Origin: Branchinecta lynchi
Taxonomy: Eukaryota > Arthropoda > Branchiopoda > Anostraca > Branchinectidae
Assembly (NCBI GenBank): GCA_023053575.1
Contig: JAKZAP010000010.1
Location: 19,404,628 to 19,468,627, forward strand
DNA: 64,000 nucleotides
Reading direction: 5' to 3'
Below the pieces are notes generated by a model. The model did no database searches. It had not been told where the DNA came from and saw only the letters and a program-made list of their open reading frames with translations. This document shows positions 45,690-57,440 of this stretch, one piece after another. Position numbers and translations under genes: made by a program. Positions within the stretch are counted from its first letter, which is position 1. Every line of letters starts with the position of its first letter.

Positions 45690-46025
45690 TTTGGGACCGA
45701 CCAAAAGAAGACACTGCACGGCATGGTGCTGGCGGAACGGTACTAAAAGGAGTCACGGGAATTAAAAAGTGGATGGCATAATATGGCTTGGTCCGTTCAA
45801 CGTCTTCTTTTAGTCTCTGGATGGGAAAGACAAGAGTAGGCCTACGCGAACGAATATGAAGGGTCGTTCTATGCTTTCTCTTAGACTCCAGAGGGTCGTT
45901 GAGAGGTATCCAGCCGATTAGCAAGAAACATCACGAACAGGAATCTATTATTCTGCAAACGGTCCCCTTTTTAGTGCTCTTCCTCCTGTAACTACCGTAC
46001 CTTTCCGTGCCTTCTTTTAGTCACT
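45690..46025. mobile_element. Degenerate family R-like element
   Basis: GACCAAAAGAAGACACTGCA on the left and complement GTGCCTTCTTTTAGTCACTC on the right are diverged R termini. AGGAGTCACGGGAATTAAAAAG and TTTTTAGTGCTCTTCCTCCTG echo the inner arms. The middle 160 bp are unrelated. Confidence 0.4.
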
Positions 46026-46029
46026 CACA

Positions 46030-47680
46030 AGTCAGTCAACGGATAACAAGAAAATTTGGCTAGATTTTCTAATCGGACCAGAAGAATTCATGGAAGACAT
46101 GATGCTAAAGTTCGGCTTGATGACTCAGGCTGTAAAACAGAGAAGCCGGCATTCTCTCCAAAGATCCAACTACATCATGAGTTTCATGATCCGATTGCAG
46201 CTACGACAGAAGCAAGGCAGATAATTTCCACACTAAGATCATTATAGTTCGATGTGCTTTACGTTTTTGCTTTTAAAGAACGTGGCACACCAGAACCGTA
46301 GAAGATACAGGGCGCTGAAGTCGCTTTGTAAATTTTTCCAAGAGCCTTCCAGTTATAATGACCTTTGCTAGGACCAAACAACTTTTTGAAACCAATCTAT
46401 TTAGAGGTATCCTCAGTTATAGCAAAACTAACCTTCGAAACATTTGAAACTGAGGTATATGGGAGGTATATAAGAGGTGTTGGTCTATTTTTAATATACT
46501 CTCTTCATCTACTCATCGCTGATGTTAAAAAAAAACTTTATAACGTTACTATCTAGCCACTGGCACGGTACTATTCGATAATTTCACATCAGCTATCTCC
46601 CCTCCTCGGTGTAGCTATTTACCGAATCGCCCAGGCGTTGCCGAGAGTCACTGGTCAATCATAACATCCCTCCACATGTAAGAGAAAAAATTGTTTGTTT
46701 TTCTTTTGTTATTCGCGTGGTTTCTGGACCACGTCCTTCTTTTCAACTCCCTTGTTTCACCCTGTAAAAAGGTTAACGCTTTGCAAAATGCAAACTTATC
46801 TACGAACGCTCAACCTTGCCTATTCATTCCAAGCCAGAACACCTTCCCCAACTTCCGTTTCATATCCTCCTAGTTTAAAGGGCCCACCTCCCCTGCGTGC
46901 ACAAACCTCAACAACGGTTTCACTAAGCAATCAGGGATAAGAGATCCATTGCTCTGAACCTGCAAGGGAACGTTATCTTAGGATGACGTAGCCCATTTGA
47001 TGTCGTGCTCCAGATGCCTCAACGACGTTTGTGAAGTTAGCGTCTGAATCTAGGTACAGTATGTGGTTCAGGGCCGCAGGGTCAATTACCGGCTGGTAAG
47101 TAGTTGTGGGAAACCCATTGTTCTAATATGGTTGGGATTGCTGGTGGCCTTGGCATCCTAGAAAGATGAAGTTTACAGTTACATTACAACATTTACAAAC
47201 GGGATAAGGCATCGACGTTGCCATTCACAGTTCCCGGCAGGGTTGCCAAGAGCTGGACTCATAAAAGTGTCAGAATTGTTGACAATAAGGTGCTTTTTGA
47301 CACCTAGAATTTTTGTTGTGCGTTCCCCTGCACAACGCACAAATGTGAATAATTGGTAATAACTGAACATGTAACAACATTTCTTAACTGTTAGATCATA
47401 GCTCTGTAGCAAAATTCAATCGGAAAAGAGCTTTATTTAAGGCTTCAAACTGTTTTTGTGTACAAAATCAAAATAAAGTAAATGTTTTGGCAGTCTTTTC
47501 GGAGCGAGAATCCGTCACTTTAGTAAAGTAAATGAAAAAGTGCTTTTGTAACCTAAAAAGTGTCATTCATAAAAAAAAGGGGTCACTCTCAGAGAGAAAT
47601 TGTCACGCTGTGACCCAGACGCAAAAAGTGACAAAAAGTACAAAAAGCGGCACACTTGGCAACACTGGTTCCCGGGCGGG
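46030..47680. other. Unassigned region
   Basis: 1.65 kb with only short, motif-free frames (the longest are 81 codons or fewer at 46,695-46,940). No inverted ends or tandem units recognised. Confidence 0.4.
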
Positions 47681-47689
47681 ACTAGATAT

Positions 47690-48190
47690 CAAAGCTGAAT
47701 CCTAGAAAGACACCTCGTTTGTTGTATTTGCCGCTGCCAGGTACCGTAAGAGGCCAGGGTCCGTTACGGTGGAGAAGTGTCGGCCCAGCAGTTAATACTG
47801 GAGCTCCAACGGATGGCGAGACACTCTTTTCGAATCGTGGCAATCCTCTTTTCGCGGTCGGTGAGTTTTCGGGAGAGGTAGAATATCGGAGCCTCGTTTT
47901 GTTGCAATAGCGCTGCCGCATCGCTGCTGCAGCACTTCTTTGCTTTCGCACAATATGCGTTTTTGGATTCACTTTCTTCTTGGTGGAAGCGGCAGCGCTG
48001 CAGCACCTTGCAGGGAAGCACGGACTTGGTAGAGGAGCAAGTCCGTGATTCTCGAGAAGCGCTGCCGTCATCCTCGGAAGCACTACTGTGCAAAAACGGA
48101 TGTAGAAAGAATCAGTCTGGAATCGGCTGAGAAGTCGACCTGCAGCATGCAACAAAAGGAGGCTCGGGTGTTCACCATCTTCCTTCACCT
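47690..48190 (-). pseudogene. Ty3/gypsy-type retrotransposon fragment (RNase H region)
   Basis: The minus frame through 48,093-47,764 encodes LLQQNEAPIFYLSRKLTDRE followed by a KECLAIRW block, the characteristic RNase H segment that follows RT in Ty3/gypsy polyproteins. After a frameshift, LGRHFSTVTD (the L-G-x-x-F-x-V-x-T-D block) is readable at about 47,780-47,750. No RT, integrase or LTR is visible nearby, so it is a short orphan piece. Confidence 0.7.
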
Positions 48191-48529
48191 CGGATAGTAC
48201 AGAACCTATGGAGTTATCGGAAATACCTGTTTGGAGGAAAAATGGTTTGTTGAAGTCACGGATGGAAGTTACGGCTTCTTTTGACGTTAGGTAGTTCTTC
48301 GTTCTGTTGAAAGCTGCCTCCTGCCACTACCCCCGTAGAAGCTTGTCTAGCTCGCTTCTTCTCAACAAGTCGTTACGCGGTGCTCCGATCCGCGTAGGAT
48401 GGGATAAGGTTCTGATAGTTTTAGTTTTAGCCAATCATCGTAGTGAGGTGTGTCGCCGTTATGCTAACGATGATCCTACCTCCCTCTGGAAGAAGGTAAT
48501 ACTGCCCTAGCAAAGTCACTCTATGGCAC

Positions 48530-48690
48530 GAGTATACAGTTTTGAGGACATTTTACGACCCCCTTATCTTCGTCCGGGTCTTTTGAATTATTAACAGTCA
48601 AGATATTGTGAAGACTTGACCCTCATTAGTGTCAGTAACTCAGACGTGGTACTGAGGAGAGCAGTGGCGGAAAACAGATTTGTGCACCTA
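48530..48690 (+). repeat. Family L fragment
   Basis: Matches 24,895-25,030: ACATTTTACGACC, TCTTTTGAA, AACAGTCAAG and GTAGTGGCGGA-type blocks in order. It marks dispersal of the 22-27 kb tandem unit. Confidence 0.55.
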
Positions 48691-48734
48691 GTTTTTGTAG
48701 CTCATGGAGCCTCTGTCTGGTCTGAAAAGCTTTT

Positions 48735-49330
48735 GCTAGTTCGGGCACTTCGGACTTCCACATGAGCTAGGACGATGAAACCTGGCTTGAATAAGGGATC
48801 CGACGAAATACTCACTGGAACCTTCTCATTCCAGATCCGATTACACTGTAAAAAGTTTCTCCGAATATGGATGCAGTATTTGCTACTGGGATTAACCTTA
48901 TCTCTATTGGGATCAAATCATCCGAACTAGGTGTAATCTTATCTCAATAAAGACAAGATTAATCCCAGTAGCAAATACTGCAAGATTTTTTTTTACAGTG
49001 TATATGTGAAGGGTGGAGGGATGGCTAATGTGAAAATTAAGACCCATGTAAGTTGAGAATTGGTGAGCCAATACGACTAAAACTTGATGAATGATAGGAG
49101 AAAAGCCTGAGGTCGACTGTTTCTGTTTCTAAACTGCATGAGACCACGGTAGGGACGTGTGTCGGGACGTATAGATGAATGGATTCTGATAAAACTTGAA
49201 AAGCAGAAAGTGGTTGAGTCGAAAATGTGTTATTTTGAGATAGAGATCAGATCCGGCTTCCGTGGGGGAGTTAAAGGGTGGGTTCAGTCGAAAGAGCGGG
49301 AAGCCGTAATCAAGCGGTGATATGGGTGTT
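48735..49330 (+). repeat. Family E fragment interrupted by a family B MITE
   Basis: CACTTCGGACTTCCACATGA, GCTAGGACGATGAAACCTGG and CCAGATCCGAT precede the MITE at 48,844. GAAGGGTGGAGGGATGGC and further E-like words follow it at 49,010. The MITE sits exactly at a TA in the E block. Confidence 0.65.
48844..49000. mobile_element. Family B MITE, copy 4 (157 bp, TA TSD)
   Basis: The ends CACTGTAAAAAGTTTCTCCG and complement are flanked by TA (48,842-48,843 and 49,001-49,002). Arms contain GCAGTATTTGCTACTGGGAT and its complement. Confidence 0.85.
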
Positions 49331-49334
49331 GGAA

Positions 49335-50375
49335 ACCTACTAATCGGGCTGGCGAAAATCACGAAAGTTAGTAAATGTTTTGAAATTTTTTTGTTCAAAC
49401 AATCTTCTGATCAAACCCATTTATTGTCTGCACATTCAACCCAGATAGGGGTCCTAACCTCGTCTAGACTGAGCTCCTTAGGCCGATTTTCTTCTGCTAG
49501 ATTCAGAAAAGCTTGTACGGAGTCCGAGCTCTGACCCAACTAAGCGTTGACAGCGTTGACTTTATCTGACGTAGTTCGAGGGACACTGTATTTGAAAGTG
49601 GTTTAGAAATAGATTGAGCGTTGGCCTGACTGTCCATTCGTGAACATTTTTACTGATTCTAGACACCTTTTCGTTCTTGAAATTTGACAAGTAAGCATGT
49701 ATGAAAGCCCATTTACAGAATTCTGGTAGAAGTTCTTTCTTGACAACTAAAAGTGAATGGAAATTAGACTCGACCCGATCATTTTTGAAGCTGAAGTATA
49801 GCGGGCCGAACATTTTTTTTTAAGGACACAAAGCAAAATACGTATGTATAGTCGGAGGCCCCTGCGCAGATGAGGCTTACCACAAGAGATTCCGGCTTGA
49901 ACTAAATGGATTCAAGCTCGAAATTTTCTGACACTTTCCCCGATAGAATGTCAATAGAATATATCATTTGGCAGGAGTTCCACTACAGCGTAAAATAATC
50001 GATAAGAAGTTTTGTATTTTTGTTGAAAGAGCGGAAGTTGAGAAGACTGCACAGAAAGATATCTGTGTCGTCTGTGAATACAAGGAACATGTCTGACAAA
50101 TTAATGCTAACGCAGCATTCGACAATAAATAGAACAGCCTGGTCGGCTTCGGCATGCGTGTTTGAAAATATGAGTCGATTTATCTCTATGCTACCAACAT
50201 TGTCCCGATGCTAAAATAGCAGTGGTTCTGTAGGGTTTGACGTAAAGTGCCTCTTCAAGCCGTCAACAACCATCTGAACTTTGTCGATTCCTAGTTTTTC
50301 CGAAATTTTCCCCAGTTTGGCGATTTCCTTACAAGCCGCCAGTCAGGAATAGAGTTATAAAAAAGTGAGCTCAGG
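49335..50375. other. Unassigned region
   Basis: No domain-bearing frame or repeat recognised in about 1 kb. Confidence 0.4.
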
Positions 50376-50378
50376 TTT

Positions 50379-51300
50379 TATGGCACTTGCAGCTCCGCTC
50401 AAGTGCCATATACCGATCACTTTTCAGTCGGTCTGTCGGTCCACTGTTCTCGAGTTAGGGTACGTCCAGAAGGGCTAGGACGATGAAACTGGGCAGGTAC
50501 ATCGGGACCCGGTCAAACTAAATTGGAAATAGTCCCTTCCCCAGCCCGACCAGCGCGCGTGGGTGGACTGGAGGGAGGGATATTCCGGAATACTGACGTA
50601 TTTAAACTTTCGAACGGGGAATCAGATCTTACTGAAACTTGACATTTGGAAACATCTCGTGTCTCAGAGGTCACACTTTAAGTCCGGAATGGATCCGGTG
50701 ACTTTGGGGGGAGTTGGAGGGGGAGCCGGAACTGCGGGAAGTCGTATGACATGTTCAGAGTTGGGATCGGGATGAAACTTGGTGGGAAGAACAAGCACAA
50801 GCCCTAGATGCATACTTGACAAGACCGGGCCAAATCCGAGAACTGTGGGGGGCGGGGGGCTTGTGGAGATGGTTCCGGAACTCCGGTGATCTTAAGATAA
50901 TTTCCCATGCGCTAGGACGATGAAACTTGGCAGGCATGTTAGGGACCCGACCAAACTAACTTGTAAATATTCACTTTCCCGATCCGACCACCGTGGGGGG
51001 AGTGGAGGGAACAGGAATATTGATGTGCTTATAACTTTTGAACGGGGAATCGGATCTTACTGAAACTTGGTACTTGGAAAGACCTTGAGTCTCAGATATC
51101 TCAACTGAAGTCTGGAATGGATCCGGTGACTTTGGGGGATTGGAGGGGGGAACCGGAAATCGTGTGACATGTTCAGAATGGACGGATCGGAATGAAACTT
51201 AGTGGGAAGAACAAGCACAAAACCGAGATACAGAGTTAGCAAGACCGGATCCGAAGACTGTGGGGAGAGTTGGAGGGAGGGTTCCGAAATTCTGGTGATC
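50379..51300 (+). repeat. Family E element, copy 4, 3'-truncated
   Basis: Starts with the hairpin TATGGCACTTG...CAAGTGCCATA (50,379-50,410), preceded by TTT, then a GTCGGTCTGTCGGTC tract. Two cycles follow of the ATGAAACTTGGCAGG, GAACGGGGAATCGGATCTTA and GGTGGGAAGAACAAGCACAA blocks with poly-G. The right-hand 115-bp units and end are missing, and a MULE remnant begins about 100 bp further on. Confidence 0.75.
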
Positions 51301-51396
51301 CCGACTTAAGATGCTTAGACGAATGGCAGGTAGGGGAGCTCGGGGTTCGAGGGGTTACCAGAGTTAGCGAAGAGAAAAATTGACAGTTCGACGAGT

Positions 51397-52425
51397 ATGC
51401 CTATCAAGAAAGCGTACAAAGAAGCCGTTCGAGAAGTCTCCGCAAACGCCAGTCAAGCTGCTGCGGCGCTGTCCATGACTTATGCTTCGATGAGTTCGTC
51501 GCTGAACCGCCATGCTGCAAAAAAGCGTCCAGCGTTACCGAAAAAGAGGGAAGATCTTCAACTCGGCAGCCAGTACACCTCAACCAAAGATGGAAACAGC
51601 TTCCTTTTAGCCGACGACGGGAGCACTGATCGTCTACTGAGCTAGTACTGCTTTCTCTGGCACAGGTAGGCTACGTTTCATTTTTAAAAACTTTCCATAT
51701 TTCTTTAACTCAATCAGCGTTGCTTCAATTGCGAAGCCATGTGATATGCAGGGTAGTAGAATTTAGGTACACTCTAAGTGCATTTAGTATACTTGATCAT
51801 TTTCTGCAGGCATGGACGGAACGTTCTTCTCCTGTCCAACACTTTTCTATCAGCTGGCAACCATCCAGCCACAACACGATGATGCCATTGGCTTACATCT
51901 TCGTACCAAGCAAATCTCAATTAGACTACACTCGTTTTCTTCGACTGCTAGTTTCAAAGTCAGCACAACTTGGAATAAGCCTGGCTCCCAAAACTTTTCA
52001 TTCCGACTTTGAAGCTTCACTGATCAACGCCATGCAGACAGTATTTCCAGAGATTGACCACCGTGGATGTCTCTTTCACTTCGGTCAAGCGCTTGTACGC
52101 AAAGCAAAGAGCAGCGACAACAGCGTCAACGTCGGAGATATAGAGATCCACCAGTTTCTGCGCAAGATGATCGCCCTGTCGTTTGTTCCACTGCCTTTCG
52201 TCATACCAGCATGGACCAGTCTCTCCCCGTCAGACGGAACTCTACAGCCGTTGATCGAATATTTCCAGAAGACCTGGTTGTCGCCCGGCCCACTTGCACC
52301 ATGCCATCAGAACCGGCACACCAAATCAGGCCCTCGGACCAACAATTAACTCGAAGCCTACCACCGGTCACTTAACGCGGAAGTAGGGAGGAACGGTTGG
52401 GAGGACGGTTGGAACACTGCAGTGT
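51397..52425 (+). pseudogene. Mutator-like element (MULE) transposase, decayed, with probable 144-bp intron
   Basis: Read across three plus frames, the order of MULE landmarks is complete. The linker before the catalytic core (LPKKREDLQLGSQY, FLLADDGSTD) occupies 51,397-51,640. A probable GT-AG intron runs 51,666-51,809 (ACAG|GTAGGC to TTTTCTGCAG|GC). The first catalytic Asp is in MDGTF (codon at 51,815), followed by CPTLFYQLATI. After a frameshift near 51,880 come MPLAYIFVPSKSQ, the second catalytic Asp in HSDFEA (52,005), GCLFHFGQAL at about 52,066, AWTSL, a TNN block at 52,338, an in-frame stop, and LEAYHRSLN. There are at least two frameshifts (about 51,638 and 51,880) and one nonsense codon. 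The usual N-terminal FLYWCH-type finger is missing. Confidence 0.8.
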
Positions 52426-53085
52426 TTAGCCGTAATTAGCTGTTTACAGCCGTAAATGTTGACAACTAGAAGCAGCTTTACCTTGGCGTTGAGCAATCTG
52501 TAAACAGCGGTGCTTAGAAAAGTCATGACTGTCAATAAATAAAAATAGTCGAGTTACACCATGAGCATTGTACTTACAGAAATAGCACGTTGTTACTATG
52601 TCTCCTAAAAGTAACAAAAGCGTAACAGGAAGATTGAGAAAACTCCTTACACAATTTCTTCTTGCAGGTAAGAATATCACGAAAGTTTAACGACGAGCAA
52701 TCGGCTCCATGAGCCGCCCATAACCGCGACACGACCATTTTCGACGACACGCAAGCTGAATTAAGGAAAGAGTTTTCATGAGTCTGTCACTCGACTCGTG
52801 ACGGAACGAACTAGTTTTCCCTGTCTCCTGTCCCGTTCTAATTTTTTCCGGTACTGTAAATATTTACTGGGAATTTCCATATGGTTCCGAAACGCTTAGG
52901 TATCACAAAGGTACCCTATTTCTGAAATAAGCGAAAAAATGAACGAGCTAACTAGTCGTTTCATCAATCGAAGTAGAAAACTGCACCATTTTCCACTGGC
53001 TAGCCTGGTTTAATCTTGTGACTTAAGTTTTTTTTGTTTTGGTTATGTTTAGTTATCGCAGCCTAATTTTGTCTCGTAGTGTTGT

Positions 53086-54530
53086 GTGATTTCTTTTTCT
53101 TTTGTTTCCTTACCAACTCCTCCGACCATTTGTCTTGTATTTGTATGGAGGGCTTCAGTAAAATTATTAGTTATTATCAACAGAAAGTTTGCCTCACAGG
53201 ACCTTCGAAATTACGTGCTGAAAAATTCACAGGTTATTCGAAGGAAAGGAAACGGCGTGGGCATCTCGCCTAAGTATACATTCATTCAGCGAGAAACTCG
53301 GCGTGCCCTCAAGCCTTTGCACAGGCGCGTACAGCTGAGGGGTGATAGGCTTCAGATAGACGGTCAAGTATTTCTGTATGATGCCAAAGAAAAAAAGTCG
53401 CACAAGCTCCTACGTAGAAGGCTGGGGCTCCAGAGCAAGAGGAAGCAAACGAAATGGTATGAGGTATGCAAAAGCAATCGCATAGGGTGAACGGCACGAG
53501 ACCTTCTGGTGCTAGTCATGGCCGAGACGGTTACTACCTGTTCAGCTATGATTCGATACTCTTAAGAATTAGGTTCAAGACGAAAGGAAAAATATTTGGA
53601 AGTCATTTAGAGAAAAATATAAAAAAAGGTTGACAGTGTTCAAATTTAATTTTAAGAAGTCATTTAAGAGAAATTAAGAATATTAAAATTCAAAAGGAGA
53701 TACTTAGAAGTAAGGTAGCTTCAGTTATGCTTTACGGGTCTGAGGTGTGGGGAAATGAGAAAGGGGAAAAAATAGAAACAATTCAGCTAGGTTATTTCAA
53801 GAGATGGTTAGGACTTAGTAAGTATACGAATAGTTTAGTAGTGAGAGGGGAATAAGGTTTATTTTCTTTAACAAATGCTAGGCTAGTAAATATGATAAGG
53901 TTTTGTGAAAGAGTGATACAATGCCAAGAACAAGACTACTAAAATCAGCATACCTGGAGGCTCTGAATGATGATTCACCAAAAGCGTGGCCGCGGTGAAT
54001 CAAAAATTTTGCAGGATTGTGGTATGGATGAATATTGGGATGGGGGGCTAGGGACACATATGGAGGTTGGAGAATTAGGAAAAATGATGAGTATTAGGTT
54101 GAAAGACCAAGAGACCCAAATTTCAGAAGGGTATTCCAGTGTCCCTGCGTTTTTTTTAGGCGGCCAAAGAGACTTGGGGTGAGGGAATTATATTGAAAGC
54201 AGGGTTAAGTAAGGAGGATATTAAGTATATTATAGAGATGAGGGCTGATAATTTACCACTTGTGGCAAGGAGAAAATATATCCGTAAAGTAAAGGAGAGA
54301 ATTGGTCTTTACTTCTGTCCTATGTGTGGTCATGTGGACGAAAACATAGTACATTTGATGTGTGTTTATGTGGAATTGAATGAATGGAGAATTTATTTGG
54401 TGAGAGAGTGTTTAATGAAGAATGGATGGTAAGGACGATGAAGGATGAATGCTTTGTTACTGTAAAAATACTTGGACGTTACTTGAGGCTTGCGATGGAC
54501 CATAGAACGAAATTTTTAGAATAGGAGTTG
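53086..54530 (+). pseudogene. LINE remnant: ORF1-like C-terminus joined to ORF2 C-terminus
   Basis: The frame at 53,086-53,490 ends in a basic segment (QRETRRALKPLHRR, LRGDRLQIDG) reminiscent of the C-terminal part of L1-type ORF1 proteins. From about 53,650 another frame gives VASVMLYGSEVWG, IETIQLGYFKRWLGLSK and NSLVVRGE, the thumb/connection part of a LINE ORF2, broken by stops. At 54,193-54,432 a CPMCG...HLMC zinc-knuckle-like segment follows, shared with 35,923-36,435. The endonuclease and RT core between them are deleted. Confidence 0.65.
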
Positions 54531-54544
54531 TGTGTTAGTTACAT

Positions 54545-55400
54545 CCACAATGGCTCCACCTGCAATGACAAAATGGCCCACCTGCACTCCTGCTTCCTGC
54601 TCGAAAAAAAGGCCAACTTGCTGTCATGGATGTGAGCAAGTGGGAAGTCGGTAAGTGCGCAGGTTTGGGGTTTGGGAGTCACAACTGAAAGACGCAATCT
54701 GCCACAGTTAACCCCCAGCTGGCCAAATCGCTCCTATCGCTCGGCGATTGCTATTATTCCAGCCCAGCTGTACTCTTACGTCCGGTTCGAATTGGAAAGA
54801 CTCCAACCAAGAACAAATAATCCAATAAAACCTCCGTGTTTGGTCCCATTCAGCGACTTTGATACCCCGACAAAACTGAGCGGAGCTAGAGGCACTTGCT
54901 GTGAGGTTAGAGTTGATACCCGTCTACTTCCCTCTTCACCGCTGCGCATACCAGATGAACAACTGTAGGATGCCTGCAGGGACGGAGAACCGGGTCTGCA
55001 GCGAGTTAGAAGTTACGTCACAATCAGCCGTAAAGGACGGCTTAGACGGCGGTCGTATTCTTCTGTGGGGTTTAACTGCAACATAGCTGTTTGTAGAGGT
55101 AACAAAGTAGGATTTTCTGCATATCTCTTCCTCCGCTCATTTGCATCGCATAGTCGTATTACACAGATAGGGAGACTGAGGTTCTTATTATTATTTGTTC
55201 TTGCTCCAACGGAGAACCTCGGCCTTCAAAATAGACAGGAAATATTTTCAGAGCATTAAAAGCAGAACCCAAGCCTGGATGTCTTAATCCGGTCTTCAGC
55301 TTTTGCTTCATAGACCACTTCCCTCTGTTATGGTCCACAGTCAAGGCGGGGAAACAAATTTGCAGTAACTTTACGCACTAATTGTGTAGTAAGAAGATAA
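54545..55400. other. Unassigned region
   Basis: A 98-codon plus frame (54,672-54,968) and neighbours show no domain or splice context that I trust. Confidence 0.35.
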
Positions 55401-55404
55401 TAAG

Positions 55405-55675
55405 AAGCGCAAGAGGCACGGCACGGCATGGCGTGTCTGAAGAGGCACGGCACGGCATTGCACAAGAGGCACGAGTATTAAAAAAGATTAGTAAGTTGTA
55501 GAAGTAGACAAGTAAATGAGAGTGCGTAACTCCAGAGCCTAAGAGAAGGAACGTTAGAACGTTGTTCCTTCCTTTGACTCTGAGGCCTGAAAGGGCCCTT
55601 TTAGTTTTCGTGCCTCTTTTTAGTACTCGTGCCTCCTAAACTAGGCCGTGACGTACCGTGCCTCTTTTTAGTCGA
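55405..55675. mobile_element. Family R MITE, copy with duplicated left arm
   Basis: AAGAGGCACGGCACGGCATG at 55,409 and again at about 55,440, then AAGAGGCACGAGTATTAAAA, and the complete right end CGTGCCTCTTTTTAGTCGACCCC. The outermost left GGGATCGACT is lost. The body matches 39,330-39,576. Confidence 0.75.
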
Positions 55676-55967
55676 CCCCAAATGAAAGAAGACATAAGAA
55701 ATATTCGAGAGGATGAAGTACCGACAAGTTTACGTCTGGAACCCAGAAACATAGGCTATCATTTCTAATTACTCACTGATGATTCGTTATCCGAATGTAA
55801 AGAATTTAATAATCGAGGTGCCACGGAACCGCAAAATAGACAGATTGGTTATGTGCAAAAGGGGTTAGGTACTTTTCAACTGAAAAACTGATGTGTTTTA
55901 AAATTTGCACTGTTTTGTCATTATTTATGACACAGTGATGGAAGAAAGAGCGTTTATGCATCACAAG

Positions 55968-56330
55968 CACTGTAAAAAAAGATCTTGCAGTATTTGCTAC
56001 TGGGATTAGTCTCCCGATGAACAATTTGTAGCCTGCGTAGTAGTACGAAAACATTGCATGTAATACTATGTAATAGCAAAGAATACTATCATTTAATGTG
56101 CCTCAGACTGGTCCAATCTTACGTAGTAGTATCTAGTAGTATTCTGTCTTGCCATAGTAGCATCCAGTCTTGCTAATAGTAGCAGATAGCAGTATGCAGT
56201 AACACGGTAGCCTTGAAGTAGAAGCATGTGGTAGCATCGTTAGTACTGCATGCAACTCTTTCGTAATACTTCATAGTACTATTTTGAGGTAAATTTTTCA
56301 TCGGGCTTGTCTCTACTGAGAGATAGAGCA
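55968..56330. mobile_element. Family B MITE, copy 5, containing family A copy 4
   Basis: The B terminus CACTGTAAAAAAAGATCTTG and arm GCAGTATTTGCTACTGGGAT run to 56,010. The family A element (56,013-56,305) lies between duplicated CT (56,011-56,012 and 56,306-56,307), and B continues as TGTCTCTACTGAG. The B right half is then lost. Removing the insertion with one CT restores the order seen at 37,425-37,445. Confidence 0.85.
56013..56305 (+). mobile_element. Family A MITE, copy 4 (CT TSD)
   Basis: The left end CCCGATGAACAATTTG and right end AAATTTTTCATCGGG have TSD CT. The insertion into family B shows that A was active after B. Confidence 0.85.
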
Positions 56331-57435
56331 GCTTTAGCTGTTTAGCTGGGGGGTCCAAACGTACTCACTGAAATCCAGTGTAGAGTTTTAGAACACCGTG
56401 TTTTCATGTAGCTCTTTTGTTCCCGCATGATTCAGTGACGGTGACCTTTTCGAAACAGATTTTTCTGGATCCACACTTAAGATTATCTCTCACCACTAAA
56501 TCTTCCAAGAGAGGATAATTACGTCAGAGCGCTCTAGCCAGACGGTTGACGGTCAACTAGTTGACGCTGGGATTTAGAAAATCAGTTATTTTCCAAGTGA
56601 AGGTTAGCAAACTGTTTTCATCTTTTTATTGTGTCTATGCAGTTTTGACAGTGTAAAAGTGTAAGTGAAACTTTTGAATTCATCTTTTCTATTTCTTCAT
56701 GCAATGTTTTAAAATAATTAAAGCCAAGCTTCGCTGGATCTTTCTTCCGCACTCCAGACAGCCGTTTACGTCGAGATAGATCCGGAAGTTGGAGCTAATA
56801 ATGTCAGGAAATCAGGGGTGCTATCCCATGTTCTGGAAGCACAAGATGTTTGAAAGGGGCATCTAAGAAATTAGTCTGGAAGGGGAAGATCAGCTTTAGC
56901 CCCCCCCCCCCCCTGTCGGGTCCCAATATCACAAAAACCAACGAAGAAACCAACGAAAATGGGGTTTTTATAGGCCAACGAATATACTGAAATAAAAGGC
57001 GTATATTTCGGGAGGACAACCGCCTCCCTTCTTCAGCGCAGACAGAAAATTTCGAGAAAAAATGCTGAAACGAGGATGAAGATCAACAGCCAAGAAAACC
57101 AAACCAAACCAAAAAACCAACAAGAAGCCAAAGATTAAAATAAAATTGAAAGAATTGAAAGCATAAAATAAAGACAGAGAGCCACTCACCAATACCTGCG
57201 ACTAACAATTATGATTGTTCTCGCTCGATACCAGCAAAGGACTGCTGAAACAAATTCCATTCCACAGGCAAGCGACCGTGAACGTCACGTTGAAGGTTTT
57301 CACGTTGAAGGATTCTCTAATGAATAAACTGGCCATCTTGCGTATCTAAAAGCCCGTATACAAAATCCAAATATACTAGTCCTAGTCCAATCTTCAGCTT
57401 CTGCTTGACCCAGTATACTGCCCTCTCTTGTGTGC
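56330..57435. other. Mostly unassigned
   Basis: 56,738-56,795 is a diverged copy of the hairpin region at 21,290-21,352 (CTTCCGCACTCCAGACAGCC, CGAGATAGATCCGG). The remainder, including a poly-C run at 56,899-56,912, has no recognised gene. Confidence 0.4.
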
Positions 57436-57440
57436 CACCA

